NCBI RefSeq assembly: GCF_024124665.1
Contig: NZ_JAMXSB010000006.1
Span: 248,001 to 312,000, forward strand
Length of the DNA stretch: 64,000 bases
DNA from: Pleionea sp. CnH1-48
GTDB lineage: Bacteria; Pseudomonadota; Gammaproteobacteria; Enterobacterales; Kangiellaceae
Direction: 5' to 3'
In this document: positions 43,364 through 52,626 of the stretch, one piece after another
Position numbering within the stretch: the first letter of the stretch is position 1
Layout of the letters: each line of letters opens with the position of its first letter
The notes under the pieces: model-generated
What the model was told of the DNA's origin: nothing
The model's database searches: none
What the model saw: the letters and a program-made list of their open reading frames with translations, nothing else
Translations under genes and position numbers: made by a program

Positions 43364-44668
43364 ATGACCCTAGTAGAACAGATCAAACAGGTTCTTTATA
43401 GAGCCCCAATAGCATCCATTTCTCAGCTGAGACGCTCATCCAGCCAATCTATGCTGCTTTATTATTTATCCTCACTGATATTATTTACCGTGTTTATTGG
43501 TTTATATAATCATTTTCAGGCAGACTTTAAGCAAGGGTTATTGGATTATCTTTTCCCTCCTTCCTGGCACGATCTGACAGAAGACTTTGTTCACTTTTTC
43601 TATGCCGCTCAAGCCAAAGTCGTGCTAAGCAATATGATATTGAGCACATCCTTAGTCTTTGCTTCGATTTTTCTGTTTCCGTTGAAAGAACGCTTTTCTG
43701 CCCATTTTGAGAAAGACTCAGCCTATAACAATGGCGCCGGAAAAGAGTTCCCACTGATACTTCAGGCATGGGAAGAAACCAAGCTGTTCTTACTGTATTT
43801 AACCGCTCAATTGATTATTCTGTGGATTGGTTACTATCCCTACTCGATCTCAAAATGGCTATCCATTATTTTGAGCTATTTATTTTTGTTCTTTACCTTT
43901 GGGCTAGATATCATCTCCCCTACCTTTCAGCGTCATCGTATTAAGTACACCACAATATTAAAAGTGCTTAGCCGATACGGGTTAGTCACTCTGCTTTTTG
44001 GTGTACTTTATAGCTTGCCAATGATCTTGCTCAGTCTATTGATTATCCATAAAACTTCATTCAACTTCGCACAAACATCCGCCATTCTTTTTTTAGTCAA
44101 TATGCTATTTATTACGCTCGCAATTCCAGCAGGCACTCACTTGGCGAGTCAGATGATGGCGACCGCAAAAAAAACGCCTCCGATGAAGTTGAAAAAGAAG
44201 CTGGGCGTTTATGGCTTAACATTAATGCTGCTTGGTGCAGGATTATTTTTGCATGGCCGATTGTTAATAAGTATTCATCATAAAAGTCAGATTTTAAAAG
44301 TGGAGTATGATATTGACTGGTCTTCATTCGATGCAAGTTTGCCAGACTTCTCTGACTTTATATCTGGGCAATCATCGGCATCATTAACCTTTGATTTAGT
44401 GATTAATAACACTTCACCTTATGATCTGGACTTTGAAAAAAGCCAGCTTATTGTTAGCAAAAAAGACATAGAGATAGGACAAGTTCATATCAAAAATTTC
44501 AGCGTTCCTTCTGGGCAACAGAAAAAGATAACCATGACACTAGATTCCATATCAGATACAAGCTCAATCGTTGAGTTTTCTGACATACTGGAAGACTGGC
44601 GCATAGATCTTAAACTGGAAGTTTGGCCAGGTATTCCCTTTGTTGTTAACTTGGTAGAAAGTCAATAA
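43364..44668 (+). CDS. Hypothetical polytopic membrane protein
   Basis: A 434-residue protein I do not recognise. About six or seven hydrophobic helices occupy residues ~30-310 (SLILFTVFIGLY; LSNMILSTSLVFASIFLF; LFLLYLTAQLIILWIGYY; SIILSYLFLFFTFGLDII; LVTLLFGVLYSLPMILLSLL; AILFLVNMLFITLAIPAG; YGLTLMLLGAGLFLHG). A C-terminal extracytoplasmic domain of ~120 residues, acidic and strand-rich (LTFDLVINNTSPYDLDFEKS), follows. The C-terminal pattern suggests an Ig-like or LEA-like fold. No partner gene is adjacent in the same direction. Confidence 0.7.
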   Translation: MTLVEQIKQVLYRAPIASISQLRRSSSQSMLLYYLSSLILFTVFIGLYNHFQADFKQGLLDYLFPPSWHDLTEDFVHFFYAAQAKVVLSNMILSTSLVFASIFLFPLKERFSAHFEKDSAYNNGAGKEFPLILQAWEETKLFLLYLTAQLIILWIGYYPYSISKWLSIILSYLFLFFTFGLDIISPTFQRHRIKYTTILKVLSRYGLVTLLFGVLYSLPMILLSLLIIHKTSFNFAQTSAILFLVNMLFITLAIPAGTHLASQMMATAKKTPPMKLKKKLGVYGLTLMLLGAGLFLHGRLLISIHHKSQILKVEYDIDWSSFDASLPDFSDFISGQSSASLTFDLVINNTSPYDLDFEKSQLIVSKKDIEIGQVHIKNFSVPSGQQKKITMTLDSISDTSSIVEFSDILEDWRIDLKLEVWPGIPFVVNLVESQ

Positions 44669-44696
44669 GAGGAAGTTCACTTCCTCTTACTCTTCA

Positions 44697-45737
44697 TTAC
44701 TGAGTCACCAAATTGCGCTGCAACTCATTCATGCCCATACTTAATACAAAAGGATCATCACTTTGTGCTTCGATAAAGTCAGCTTTGCTGTTAAATTTGT
44801 GCCAGTGATGATTAATCAGTTCTTGAGCGGTTGGTGCCCCTAGTGTGCTACCAGGCCCTAAGATGATAAGCTTATCGGGCGCAAACTCTTTGATGCTGGT
44901 TTCAATAACGCTAGAATAGTTATAAGTGTCATGAACCTGATCTTCTAAGGTGTAGTCATATAGTGCATGTCTATCTGTTGAGAAGGACTGCCAGATACGC
45001 CCGCGCCCATCAATTAAAGGTACATTAGGTGCATTAAACATAGTGGCCGATAATTGCTCTTTGGCTATCTTGGATGTGTTTTTCATGATAGGGCTATGAA
45101 ACGCTGCATGATTAGGTAAGATCAGAGGATAGCGGTCTTGAACTGGTGGCAAATTTTTTGCCAATAACCCCAGCGCTTTTTTATTCGCAGCAAGAACTTC
45201 AAACCCACCTAAATGAATCGATGAATAAACTTCAGTCCCTTCAACTTTTTTAACACCTGCCACCGTTTCATCCAAAGTTGCTTTTAACTGCGCATCATGA
45301 ACCCAGTTTTCGTCAACGGTTGGATAAAGAATCTGTCCTCCTTGCCCATGATGCTGCATGATATTGCCCATGGTATTTACCAACATCATCCCCTGTTCAT
45401 AAGACAATGCTCCAGCACAGGCAAGTGCAAGATACCAGCCCATAGAGTTGCCAGTAATTGCGACAATGTCATACTTTTCTTGGTTAATGGCTTGAAAGTC
45501 CGCAACCGCACAAGCATAGATTATAGAAGAAGCATTTTCACTTGAAGTATGCTTTTTTATCGAGTAAGCACTCGCGGCATCGAGTTCAGAGATCGAAGTT
45601 TGATTGTTAGCTTCTCTTTGTTGATCAAGTAAAGCAATAAATTCTGTTTTATCACTATGATGCTTTTTTAAATAACCCAGCTCAGTGGCATTGTATGTTC
45701 CACGTCCGGGGCAAATCACTACAGCAGTTTGTTTCAT
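44697..45737 (-). CDS. FabD-like acyl-carrier-protein acyltransferase
   Basis: 346 residues with a malonyl-CoA:ACP transacylase fold. The N-terminal CPGRGTYNATE corresponds to the PGQGSQ loop of FabD but is altered. The nucleophile motif is GNSMG with S98, and the catalytic histidine is probably in NHAAFHSPIM. The final ILGPGSTLGAPTAQ matches the C-terminal acyltransferase signature. The altered first loop argues against being the housekeeping FabD. It overlaps the E1 fusion gene by one base (TAATG), so the two are coupled. I infer that it transfers an acyl group made by the dehydrogenase, or primes an unusual fatty acid or polyketide, but no carrier protein or synthase is nearby. Confidence 0.8.
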   Translation of the reverse strand: MKQTAVVICPGRGTYNATELGYLKKHHSDKTEFIALLDQQREANNQTSISELDAASAYSIKKHTSSENASSIIYACAVADFQAINQEKYDIVAITGNSMGWYLALACAGALSYEQGMMLVNTMGNIMQHHGQGGQILYPTVDENWVHDAQLKATLDETVAGVKKVEGTEVYSSIHLGGFEVLAANKKALGLLAKNLPPVQDRYPLILPNHAAFHSPIMKNTSKIAKEQLSATMFNAPNVPLIDGRGRIWQSFSTDRHALYDYTLEDQVHDTYNYSSVIETSIKEFAPDKLIILGPGSTLGAPTAQELINHHWHKFNSKADFIEAQSDDPFVLSMGMNELQRNLVTQ

Positions 45738-47974
45738 TATGAATTGCTCACCTTTTTGTGTTGAGTTTTCTTATTGGTTAATTCAAGCGCGGCTTCAACA
45801 ATACTTTCACATGATGGTAAAACCAGATTAGCAGCAGCAGCCAAGGGAATAAACGAGTCTTCAGCAGCAATACGCGAGAAAGGAGCATCAATATTGTGTT
45901 CGGCAAGGCAGGTCATAATAGCTTCACTGATAGATCCCGTCTTTCGGCATTCATCGACAACAAGAATGTGCTCACACCCAGCGACTGCATTAATAATTTC
46001 TGCTTCGTTAAGCGGTGCTAACCATCGTAGGTCGACCACCCGACAGCGGATATTTTTTTCTTCGAGATGCTTTGCAGCCTGTCGACTTAAATAGTAGCCA
46101 TTGCCATAAGTTAAAATGCATAGATCTTTTCCATCACCTTCTATGTGAAGATCGCCTAGTAAAATATCTTCGCCTTCGCCCGGCGCTTCATAAGGCGATG
46201 CCCAAAGTCCATCTTCAGGCTCATGCAGATCACGTGTCATATACAGTGCAATCGGTTCAATAAAAATAATGACACGCTTTTGCTCATGAGCTAATGCGAC
46301 ACAAGTTCTTAACATCTTGGCAGCATCACGACCATTACTTGGACAAGCGATGATCACTCCTGGAATATCACGAAAAACATTAAAAGAATTATCGTTATGG
46401 AAATGTCCCCCAAATCCTTTTTGATAAGCGAGCCCTGCAATACGCACAATCATCGGGTTAGAGTACTGACCATTAGAGAAGAACGACAAGGTCGCCGCCT
46501 CTCCTCGAATCTGGTCTTCAGCATTATGCACATAAGCTAAAAATTGAATCTCTGGAATAGGCAAAAATCCATTGTGAGCTAATCCAATTGCAGCACCAAG
46601 AATACTCTGTTCATCAAGTAAGGTATTCACCACTCGAGAAGGACCAAACTTGGCATGCAGCCCCATGGTTGCACCATAAACGCCACCTTTTTTGCCAACA
46701 TCTTCACCACACACAATGGTGTTAGGATACTGTAATAAAATATCCGACAAGGCCAGACTGATATGTCGAGACATGTGCAACGGCTGGCCAAACTGACGCT
46801 TATCTTTTGCAAAAAGTTCATTACGTTGTTCTGCCGTTGGCAATGGCATAGGCTCAACATCGTTGCGCTGAGGAGCGATCGATGCCATCACTTCTTCTGC
46901 CGTTGTTAACTTAGGCTTGGTAATGGCTTCTTCTGCCACTCGAGCAATTCGCTTTTCGATGTCTTGATAAAACTGGCACACTTGTGTAGGTGTTAAAATA
47001 TCGTTCTCAACCAGTATTCGAGCCGTGTGCAATAAAGGGTCTTGTGCTTCGATAGCTTCGATTTCTTTGACACTGCGATAGCTGACTTCGGCATCAGATC
47101 CTGCATGCCCCATTAAGCGAATCGTTTTGCAATGAAGAAACACAGGCATTTTGTTAACTCGTGCATAACGCTCGGCTTTCTTTGCCGCTTGATATACATC
47201 GAGAATGTTAAGCCCATCGCAATAAATATATTCAAAGCCGGCTCTATGTTGAAAGTTTGCTTGAATCCATCCTTCGGGTGTTCGGGTAGAGATACCAATA
47301 CCATTATCTTCACATACAAATACAATCGGCATTGGCGTTTTTTGATAAGCAGCCCATCCAGCCGCATTAAATGCACCTAAAGCGGTGGAATGATTGGCAG
47401 AGGCATCACCAAAGTTACAGACAACCACACTGTCAGCGGGCATGTCTGTTTCTATAGATTTGATTTTATTTGCCAATCCAATGGAATAAGCAGCTCCCAT
47501 TGCCTTAGGCAAATGGGATGCAATAGTACTAGTCTGAGGAGGTATATAAAGTGCTTTGCTTCCTAATACTTTATGTCGTCCAGCAGAGATAGGATCTTCG
47601 TTAGAAGCAGAAAATGATAGCAATGTATCATACACAGGTGTTTCGCCATCAACCTGACGGCTTCGTTGAACGACAAAGGCACATGATCGATAGTGTAAAA
47701 ATGCCATATCAGTATAACGAAAGACTTTTCCTAGTACTGCATTTCCTTCATGTCCAGCACTGCCAATGGTATAAAAGCTCTCTTTTCTTGCAGCAAGCTT
47801 TCTTGAAGCAAAGTCAAGATGACGACTGATTGCCTGACTTTCAAAAAGTTCAACAACTTCTTGAGAGGTCAGACCAACGTCTTGGGGTGTTAGTTTATGT
47901 AAGTCTTCAGGAAAGTTTTTATCTAGAACACTTTTGCAAAAGTTTTCATGAATAATATCTGCGCGATTCGACAT
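45737..47974 (-). CDS. Fused alpha/beta thiamine-dependent 2-oxoacid dehydrogenase E1
   Basis: 745 residues joining both E1 subunits. The alpha part (~1-360) has the thiamine-diphosphate motif from GDASANHS to CEDNGIGIS and the phosphorylation-loop-like LMGHAGSDAEVSYRS. The beta part (~390-740) has TIVCGEDVGKKGGVYGAT, RVVNTLLDEQSILGAAIGLA and EFQFL-type IPEIQFLAYVHNAEDQIRGEA. This arrangement is closest to branched-chain 2-oxoacid dehydrogenase E1, decarboxylating a 2-oxoacid and passing the acyl group to a lipoyl E2. No E2 or E3 gene is adjacent, so it must use a complex encoded elsewhere or an unusual acceptor. The acyltransferase gene follows with a one-base overlap. Confidence 0.9.
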   Translation of the reverse strand: MSNRADIIHENFCKSVLDKNFPEDLHKLTPQDVGLTSQEVVELFESQAISRHLDFASRKLAARKESFYTIGSAGHEGNAVLGKVFRYTDMAFLHYRSCAFVVQRSRQVDGETPVYDTLLSFSASNEDPISAGRHKVLGSKALYIPPQTSTIASHLPKAMGAAYSIGLANKIKSIETDMPADSVVVCNFGDASANHSTALGAFNAAGWAAYQKTPMPIVFVCEDNGIGISTRTPEGWIQANFQHRAGFEYIYCDGLNILDVYQAAKKAERYARVNKMPVFLHCKTIRLMGHAGSDAEVSYRSVKEIEAIEAQDPLLHTARILVENDILTPTQVCQFYQDIEKRIARVAEEAITKPKLTTAEEVMASIAPQRNDVEPMPLPTAEQRNELFAKDKRQFGQPLHMSRHISLALSDILLQYPNTIVCGEDVGKKGGVYGATMGLHAKFGPSRVVNTLLDEQSILGAAIGLAHNGFLPIPEIQFLAYVHNAEDQIRGEAATLSFFSNGQYSNPMIVRIAGLAYQKGFGGHFHNDNSFNVFRDIPGVIIACPSNGRDAAKMLRTCVALAHEQKRVIIFIEPIALYMTRDLHEPEDGLWASPYEAPGEGEDILLGDLHIEGDGKDLCILTYGNGYYLSRQAAKHLEEKNIRCRVVDLRWLAPLNEAEIINAVAGCEHILVVDECRKTGSISEAIMTCLAEHNIDAPFSRIAAEDSFIPLAAAANLVLPSCESIVEAALELTNKKTQHKKVSNS

Positions 47975-48327
47975 CTTGTTACAAACTCATCGACCAGTTT
48001 TTAGAGCAGCCCATTGTTCAAGATCACCTTTACTCCGTCAAGCATGGCCAAAACCTTTCATAGAAATTTCAACCTAAAAAATAAGCATTTAATTTAATTT
48101 CTAGTATTTATAAAGCTTTCAGGAAAGCCTTTTTGAGATTTTTATTCGAGGCTTTTTTTAAAAATGCTTCAATGCAATATAATAGGTTCTTTTTGACTCG
48201 CTTAATGTAGACCTATATCACGAGTTAAACGCGTTTTATGATAGAATTTTATTTCTAACGCTTGTTTGAAATCTCTATCAATAATAAAGACGACCATGTT
48301 CATTACAGTATCTAAAGAGCCCACTCC
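47975..48327. promoter_or_regulatory. Divergent intergenic region, E1 fusion versus methyltransferase
   Basis: 353 bp without a gene. A candidate promoter for the rightward methyltransferase is TTGACT (48193-48198) with TATCAC 17 bp later, a good -35 but a weak -10. The E1 gene promoter must lie in the left part, which is AT-rich around 48060-48120; no clear boxes stand out there. Confidence 0.4.
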
Positions 48328-48981
48328 ATGCTGTTTTCATTAAAACTGATCTTTAAAGAATTTGGGGAATGGTTAATTGTCGTAAAACGCTATTACTATC
48401 ATCCTCGCTTTCTTGTTATCGAAGTCATGTTGTTTATTCTGTACTTTTTCAGCAATCCCTATCGACTATGCCGTCGATATTTTAATCAAAAGGCTCAAGA
48501 AGGACAGATTTATGGAGAGACGCCTCTAACAACCTATGTCCAAGTCATACAAGAGCTATCGCTCTCTGCTAGCTCTAAGGTCGTCGATCTGGGGTGCGGT
48601 CGAGGGCGTCTGGTGTTCTGGGGCAGCTGTTTTACATCGGCACAAATGGTAGGCATTGATTGTGTGCCCGCTTTTATTACTCGAGCCAAATGGATATCCA
48701 GACTCGTTAAGCTCTCCAGAATAGAGTGGCAATGCACTGATATATTAGAAGCCGACCTAACCCAAGCTACTCATGTTTATCTTTTTGGAACTACTTTAGA
48801 AGACAGCACCATTACTGACTGGCTAATCAAACTGCGAGAGTTCCCTCCCGGTGTTCAGGTCATCACTGTGAGTTATTCATTATTAGAGTATGAAGGAGCG
48901 GCGGATTTTGAATTGATAAAAGAAAAAGAAATGGACTTTGCCTGGGGAAAGTCGAGCGTATTTTTTCATCAGCGGAAATAA
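48328..48981 (+). CDS. Membrane-associated class I SAM-dependent methyltransferase
   Basis: 217 residues. A hydrophobic stretch (FLVIEVMLFILYFF, ~residues 30-45) followed by YRLCRRYF suggests membrane attachment. The SAM-binding motif I is VVDLGCGRGRLVFWG and motif II is IDCVPAFI; later TDILEADLTQATHVYLFGTTL resembles a DOT1/histone-methyltransferase-like or generic class I pattern. The substrate is unknown. It stands alone; the hairpin after its stop lacks a T-tract in this direction and mostly serves the convergent protease gene. Confidence 0.8.
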   Translation: MLFSLKLIFKEFGEWLIVVKRYYYHPRFLVIEVMLFILYFFSNPYRLCRRYFNQKAQEGQIYGETPLTTYVQVIQELSLSASSKVVDLGCGRGRLVFWGSCFTSAQMVGIDCVPAFITRAKWISRLVKLSRIEWQCTDILEADLTQATHVYLFGTTLEDSTITDWLIKLREFPPGVQVITVSYSLLEYEGAADFELIKEKEMDFAWGKSSVFFHQRK

Positions 48982-48984
48982 AAA

Positions 48985-49013
48985 AGGCTGATAGAGAGTT
49001 TCTCTATCAGCCT
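48985..49013 (-). terminator. Terminator of the tricorn-like protease gene
   Basis: A perfect 13-bp inverted repeat (arms 48985-48997 and 49001-49013) with a three-base loop. On the minus strand it is followed by TTTTTATTT-type sequence. It starts 4 bp after the methyltransferase stop and may also stop the convergent transcript, though without a T-tract on that side. Confidence 0.8.
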
Positions 49014-49035
49014 AAAACAAAAAGTGGCGATGACT

Positions 49036-52000
49036 TTATTTTAAATCATTCAATAAAGTTTCTACGGCCTTTTCAATTTGTTTATCTTTACCACGAGCTA
49101 GAGAGTCAGGATCATTATCCACCAATACATCTGGCTGTAAGTCTCGATTTTCTTGCAATAAGCCTTTGTTATCCAACATGCCTACTTGTGGAATACCAAA
49201 GATCAAGTCACCTGATTGCAAACGCTCCCACCAAACGGCGGTTCCAGTAGCAGGCACAGGCATACCAATCAACTTACCAATCTCGAGTGCTTTATAAGAG
49301 TGTGGGAATAAGTAAGCATCAGAATAGTTACCCTCACCCATCAAGACGACCGATGGACGCTTCCACTTAGCAATTGGTTCAGAGCCCATGTTTTTGCCTC
49401 GTGGCAAGAATTGGTAATACTCTTTACCTGATAATAAAGTATTCAGGTCATCATGAAGCCAACCGCCGCCATTAAATCGAGTGTCAACAATCAAAGCTTC
49501 TTTACCCGAGTTGCGACCTAGTACTTCACTGTAAACTTCCTGGAACGAAGCGGTATTCATCCCTTTAACATGAACGTATCCAAGACGACCATTAGAAAGT
49601 TTATCAACAAGAGCACGACGCTGCTCTACCCATCGCTCATAACGCAACTGTTGAGTAGCACCTCGAGATTCAGGCTTAACTACAACTGAGTAAGATTTTT
49701 TCTTTCTCGGTTTAAGTGTCAAGCGAACTCTTTTTCCTGCTTTATGGTTTAGCAACTGATATAAGTTAGCATCTGAATCCAGCTTAACACCATCAACCGC
49801 AGTGATCACTGTGCCAGGCTTAATCGAAAGGTCATCTCGATCTAATGGGCCTTTGGCAATGACTTCAGCGATTTTGACGCCTTTACCATTGTAGTTATAA
49901 TCAGGATAGAAACCTAAAGATGCGGTATTGTCGCCGCCACCAGCAGGACGATAGCGAGCACCAGTATGCGATGCGTTTAGCTCACCTAACAGCTCACTCA
50001 TTAAGAATGCGAAGTCACGATTGTTATTAATCGACTTCAACTTCATTTTATATTCTTTTTTGAGTCCGTCCCAATCGACGCCATGCATGTTTTCTAAGTA
50101 GAACTTTTGCTTTGTTTGACGCCAGATATGCTCAAATAGGTAGTCTCGTTCTGCACTGGCATTTAGCTCCATTTCTGCAGCAAAGCTGATAGGTTTGCTT
50201 TTGCCATCCGCTAACGATACTTTCGAAAGCTTACCATCGGCTAATAAGAAAATGTTTTTGCCTTCTTTATCCATTTCCATAGAAATAGACTCAGCGCCAA
50301 GCTTAGAAAGCTTTTTGGTGCTACCTTCTTTAAAATCTTGCTCCCATAAGTCAAAGCCTTTTTCAAACCTTGCCAAATAATAAAGCTTTTTACCATCTTT
50401 CGATAATAGACCACCGCCTAACTCAGAGCTGTGTCGAGTCAAACGTTTAGTTCTATCATCAATGTTCTTGAGATTAATATCGATAGCTTTTACGCTTTCA
50501 TCTTTACTATCTTTTTTATCCTCTTTTTCTTCATCTTTCGCTTTTTTCTTCTTGTCTTCCTCAAGCTCTTCTTTTAACGCCAGCTCTTCTTTTGATAAAT
50601 TAAACTCATCATAAGATTTTTGATTTAAGAAGATACCGAAGATATTGGCTTCAGCTCCCCAACTACCGTGGTTTCTGCGGCCATGTTTATTACTAGCAAA
50701 TGTAATAACATTACCATCTAGAGCCCAATGAGGAACAAAGTCAGCATATCCAGATAAAGTAAGATTGATAGGCTCAGACTTGCCATCAACAGAAACGATC
50801 CCTACCTCTGGCGTCCAACGATTGGTATCAGAAAAGTGTACAGCCAACCACTTGCTGTCAGGAGACCACTCAAAATATTGGTCACCATCAGAATAGGAAT
50901 AGTTATATTTATCCGCTAAAACCAAACGTTTTTTCTTAGACTTCAGGTTAGCAACTTTGACACTTTCGCGATTAGCAATATAGGCAACTTCTTTTCCATC
51001 CGGAGAATAAGCAGGTTGGAAAGTTTCATCACTGTCTTTAACAATAGCTTTTTCGCTCATTGCCGTTGCAGCATAAAAATACTTTTCGTTTTTATCGCTC
51101 AGCGTTGTTTGATAGATATTCCAGCTACCGTCACGCTCACCGGCATAAAGCAAACTACGGCCATCAGGAGAGAAAGAAACACTTCGCTCCTGTTCTGGCG
51201 TGTTGGTAATTCTTTTAGTGGTATTAAACTCAGTGGAAGTCACATAAACTTCACCACGAATAATAAAAGCCACTTCTTTGCCACTAGGAGAAACAGAGAA
51301 CTCAGTCGCATTTGCAGGGTTAACCAAAGTTTTAATATCGTTATGGTTAGAGTGTTGTGCAACTTTGATATCCAGCTTCTTGCCTTCTTTCTGGCCTTTT
51401 TCTAGATGATAAACTGAACCATGGTAGTTATATACCAGGTTACCATTATCATCCATACTCAGATCACGAACTGGATGAGTTTTGTGGTGAGTTAGCTGAG
51501 TGGCTTGTCCTGACTTGATGTCTTTTTTCCAGACATTGAAAGTGCCGCTCTGTTCTGACAAATAGTAAAAGCTCTTGCCATCCTGACTCCACAGTGGATT
51601 TCTGTCTTCACCAGCAAAGTTGGTTAATTTAGTTCGCTTATTTTTCTTTTTGTCCCATACCCAGATGTCTCGAGTAACAGATGAGGTGTGATGCTTACGG
51701 AAAGGGTCTTCATAACCTTTTACATCATGATAAATAACTTGTTTATCATCATCGCTGTACTTTGCACTTTCCATAGCAATCGTACTTAACTGGCTTGGCG
51801 TACCACCTGATAGCTTAACCTCGTATAGTTCGGGCAAACCACCATAAGGAAACTGGGCCGACTTAGCGCTATCCATTCGTAGTGAGCGCATCAGCACTTT
51901 GTCATTCTTGCGGCTAAAGTCATAAGGAATGTCATTGGTAGAGTGATAGGTCAAACGTTTCGCTTTCCCTCCGTCTGCATTCACCACGAAAACATCAAAG

Positions 52001-52260
52001 TTGCCATAGCGATCAGATGCAAAGGCCAGCTTTTTACCATCATTAGACCAGACAGGATAACCGTCATAAGCGCTATGCATGGTAACAGGTGTTGCTGTCC
52101 CCCCTTGTTTATCAACAACAAAAATATTCCCCTGATAACTGAAAGCAATCTTGTTTCCATCTGGAGAAACCGCTGTTTGGCGATACCAGTCACCATTAGC
52201 AGCATAGGCTTGGCCAGCCACAGCACTGAGCAGGGTGGCAATAAGTGTCTTCTTAAACAT
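49036..52260 (-). CDS. Tricorn-like S41 family peptidase
   Basis: 1074 residues with a signal peptide cleaved near AYAA. Two PD40/WD40-like propellers cover ~25-540 (AVSPDGNKIAFSYQG, WSNDGKKLAFASDRYGNFD, FSPDGRSLLYAGERDG, YSPDGKEVAYIAN) with a charged Lys/Glu linker at ~565-600. A helical core follows (FEHIWRQTKQKFYLENMHGVDWDGLKKEY is split over ~700-730), then a PDZ domain (~790-860) and the S41 catalytic domain with GYVHVKGMN, IVDTRFNGGG and the nucleophile in NYSDAYLFPH. This is the tricorn-protease architecture, but exported; it likely trims oligopeptides in the periplasm. It is monocistronic with its own terminator. Confidence 0.9.
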   Translation of the reverse strand: MFKKTLIATLLSAVAGQAYAANGDWYRQTAVSPDGNKIAFSYQGNIFVVDKQGGTATPVTMHSAYDGYPVWSNDGKKLAFASDRYGNFDVFVVNADGGKAKRLTYHSTNDIPYDFSRKNDKVLMRSLRMDSAKSAQFPYGGLPELYEVKLSGGTPSQLSTIAMESAKYSDDDKQVIYHDVKGYEDPFRKHHTSSVTRDIWVWDKKKNKRTKLTNFAGEDRNPLWSQDGKSFYYLSEQSGTFNVWKKDIKSGQATQLTHHKTHPVRDLSMDDNGNLVYNYHGSVYHLEKGQKEGKKLDIKVAQHSNHNDIKTLVNPANATEFSVSPSGKEVAFIIRGEVYVTSTEFNTTKRITNTPEQERSVSFSPDGRSLLYAGERDGSWNIYQTTLSDKNEKYFYAATAMSEKAIVKDSDETFQPAYSPDGKEVAYIANRESVKVANLKSKKKRLVLADKYNYSYSDGDQYFEWSPDSKWLAVHFSDTNRWTPEVGIVSVDGKSEPINLTLSGYADFVPHWALDGNVITFASNKHGRRNHGSWGAEANIFGIFLNQKSYDEFNLSKEELALKEELEEDKKKKAKDEEKEDKKDSKDESVKAIDINLKNIDDRTKRLTRHSSELGGGLLSKDGKKLYYLARFEKGFDLWEQDFKEGSTKKLSKLGAESISMEMDKEGKNIFLLADGKLSKVSLADGKSKPISFAAEMELNASAERDYLFEHIWRQTKQKFYLENMHGVDWDGLKKEYKMKLKSINNNRDFAFLMSELLGELNASHTGARYRPAGGGDNTASLGFYPDYNYNGKGVKIAEVIAKGPLDRDDLSIKPGTVITAVDGVKLDSDANLYQLLNHKAGKRVRLTLKPRKKKSYSVVVKPESRGATQQLRYERWVEQRRALVDKLSNGRLGYVHVKGMNTASFQEVYSEVLGRNSGKEALIVDTRFNGGGWLHDDLNTLLSGKEYYQFLPRGKNMGSEPIAKWKRPSVVLMGEGNYSDAYLFPHSYKALEIGKLIGMPVPATGTAVWWERLQSGDLIFGIPQVGMLDNKGLLQENRDLQPDVLVDNDPDSLARGKDKQIEKAVETLLNDLK

Positions 52261-52626
52261 AAGAAATCCCTAGTGTTTATATTATATTTGCGTTCTCTTA
52301 TGTATCACAGTCATGGATGAATCCCAAACAAGCTCTTATATCAAATATGAACGGCCCAAAGGCAAAAACAAATATTTCTGTTTAAAATCAAAAAGTTAAA
52401 ACCCAAAAGTATGATACATTATAACATTTGGTTACAGATTCAAGGGCCACCACCACCTAAACTCCTAATTCCGTTACCTGGCTTAATTTGTGCCTAATTG
52501 CTTTACTCCCTAAAAATAAAGATGTCTTGTTTTCAATAACTTAGCATCTCAATGCTTGATTGTACTGGAAAACCACTCAAATAAATGCTACTTATATAAG
52601 TACGAAATCAAGTTATTTTCAATCGA
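52261..52626. promoter_or_regulatory. Divergent region between tricorn-like protease and imuA
   Basis: 366 bp carrying promoters in both directions. The left part is AT-rich; the right part contains a 14-bp perfect palindrome at 52589-52602 described separately. No RNA gene or supported open frame is seen. Confidence 0.5.
52589..52602. promoter_or_regulatory. Palindrome upstream of imuA, candidate SOS operator
   Basis: TACTTATATAAGTA, a perfect 14-bp palindrome ending 24 bp before the imuA ATG. Its outer TACT/AGTA matches the ends of the 20-bp E. coli LexA box, but the centre is shorter, so it is not a canonical LexA site. imuA-imuB-dnaE2 cassettes are usually LexA-regulated, which is why this site is notable. 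Confidence 0.4.
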
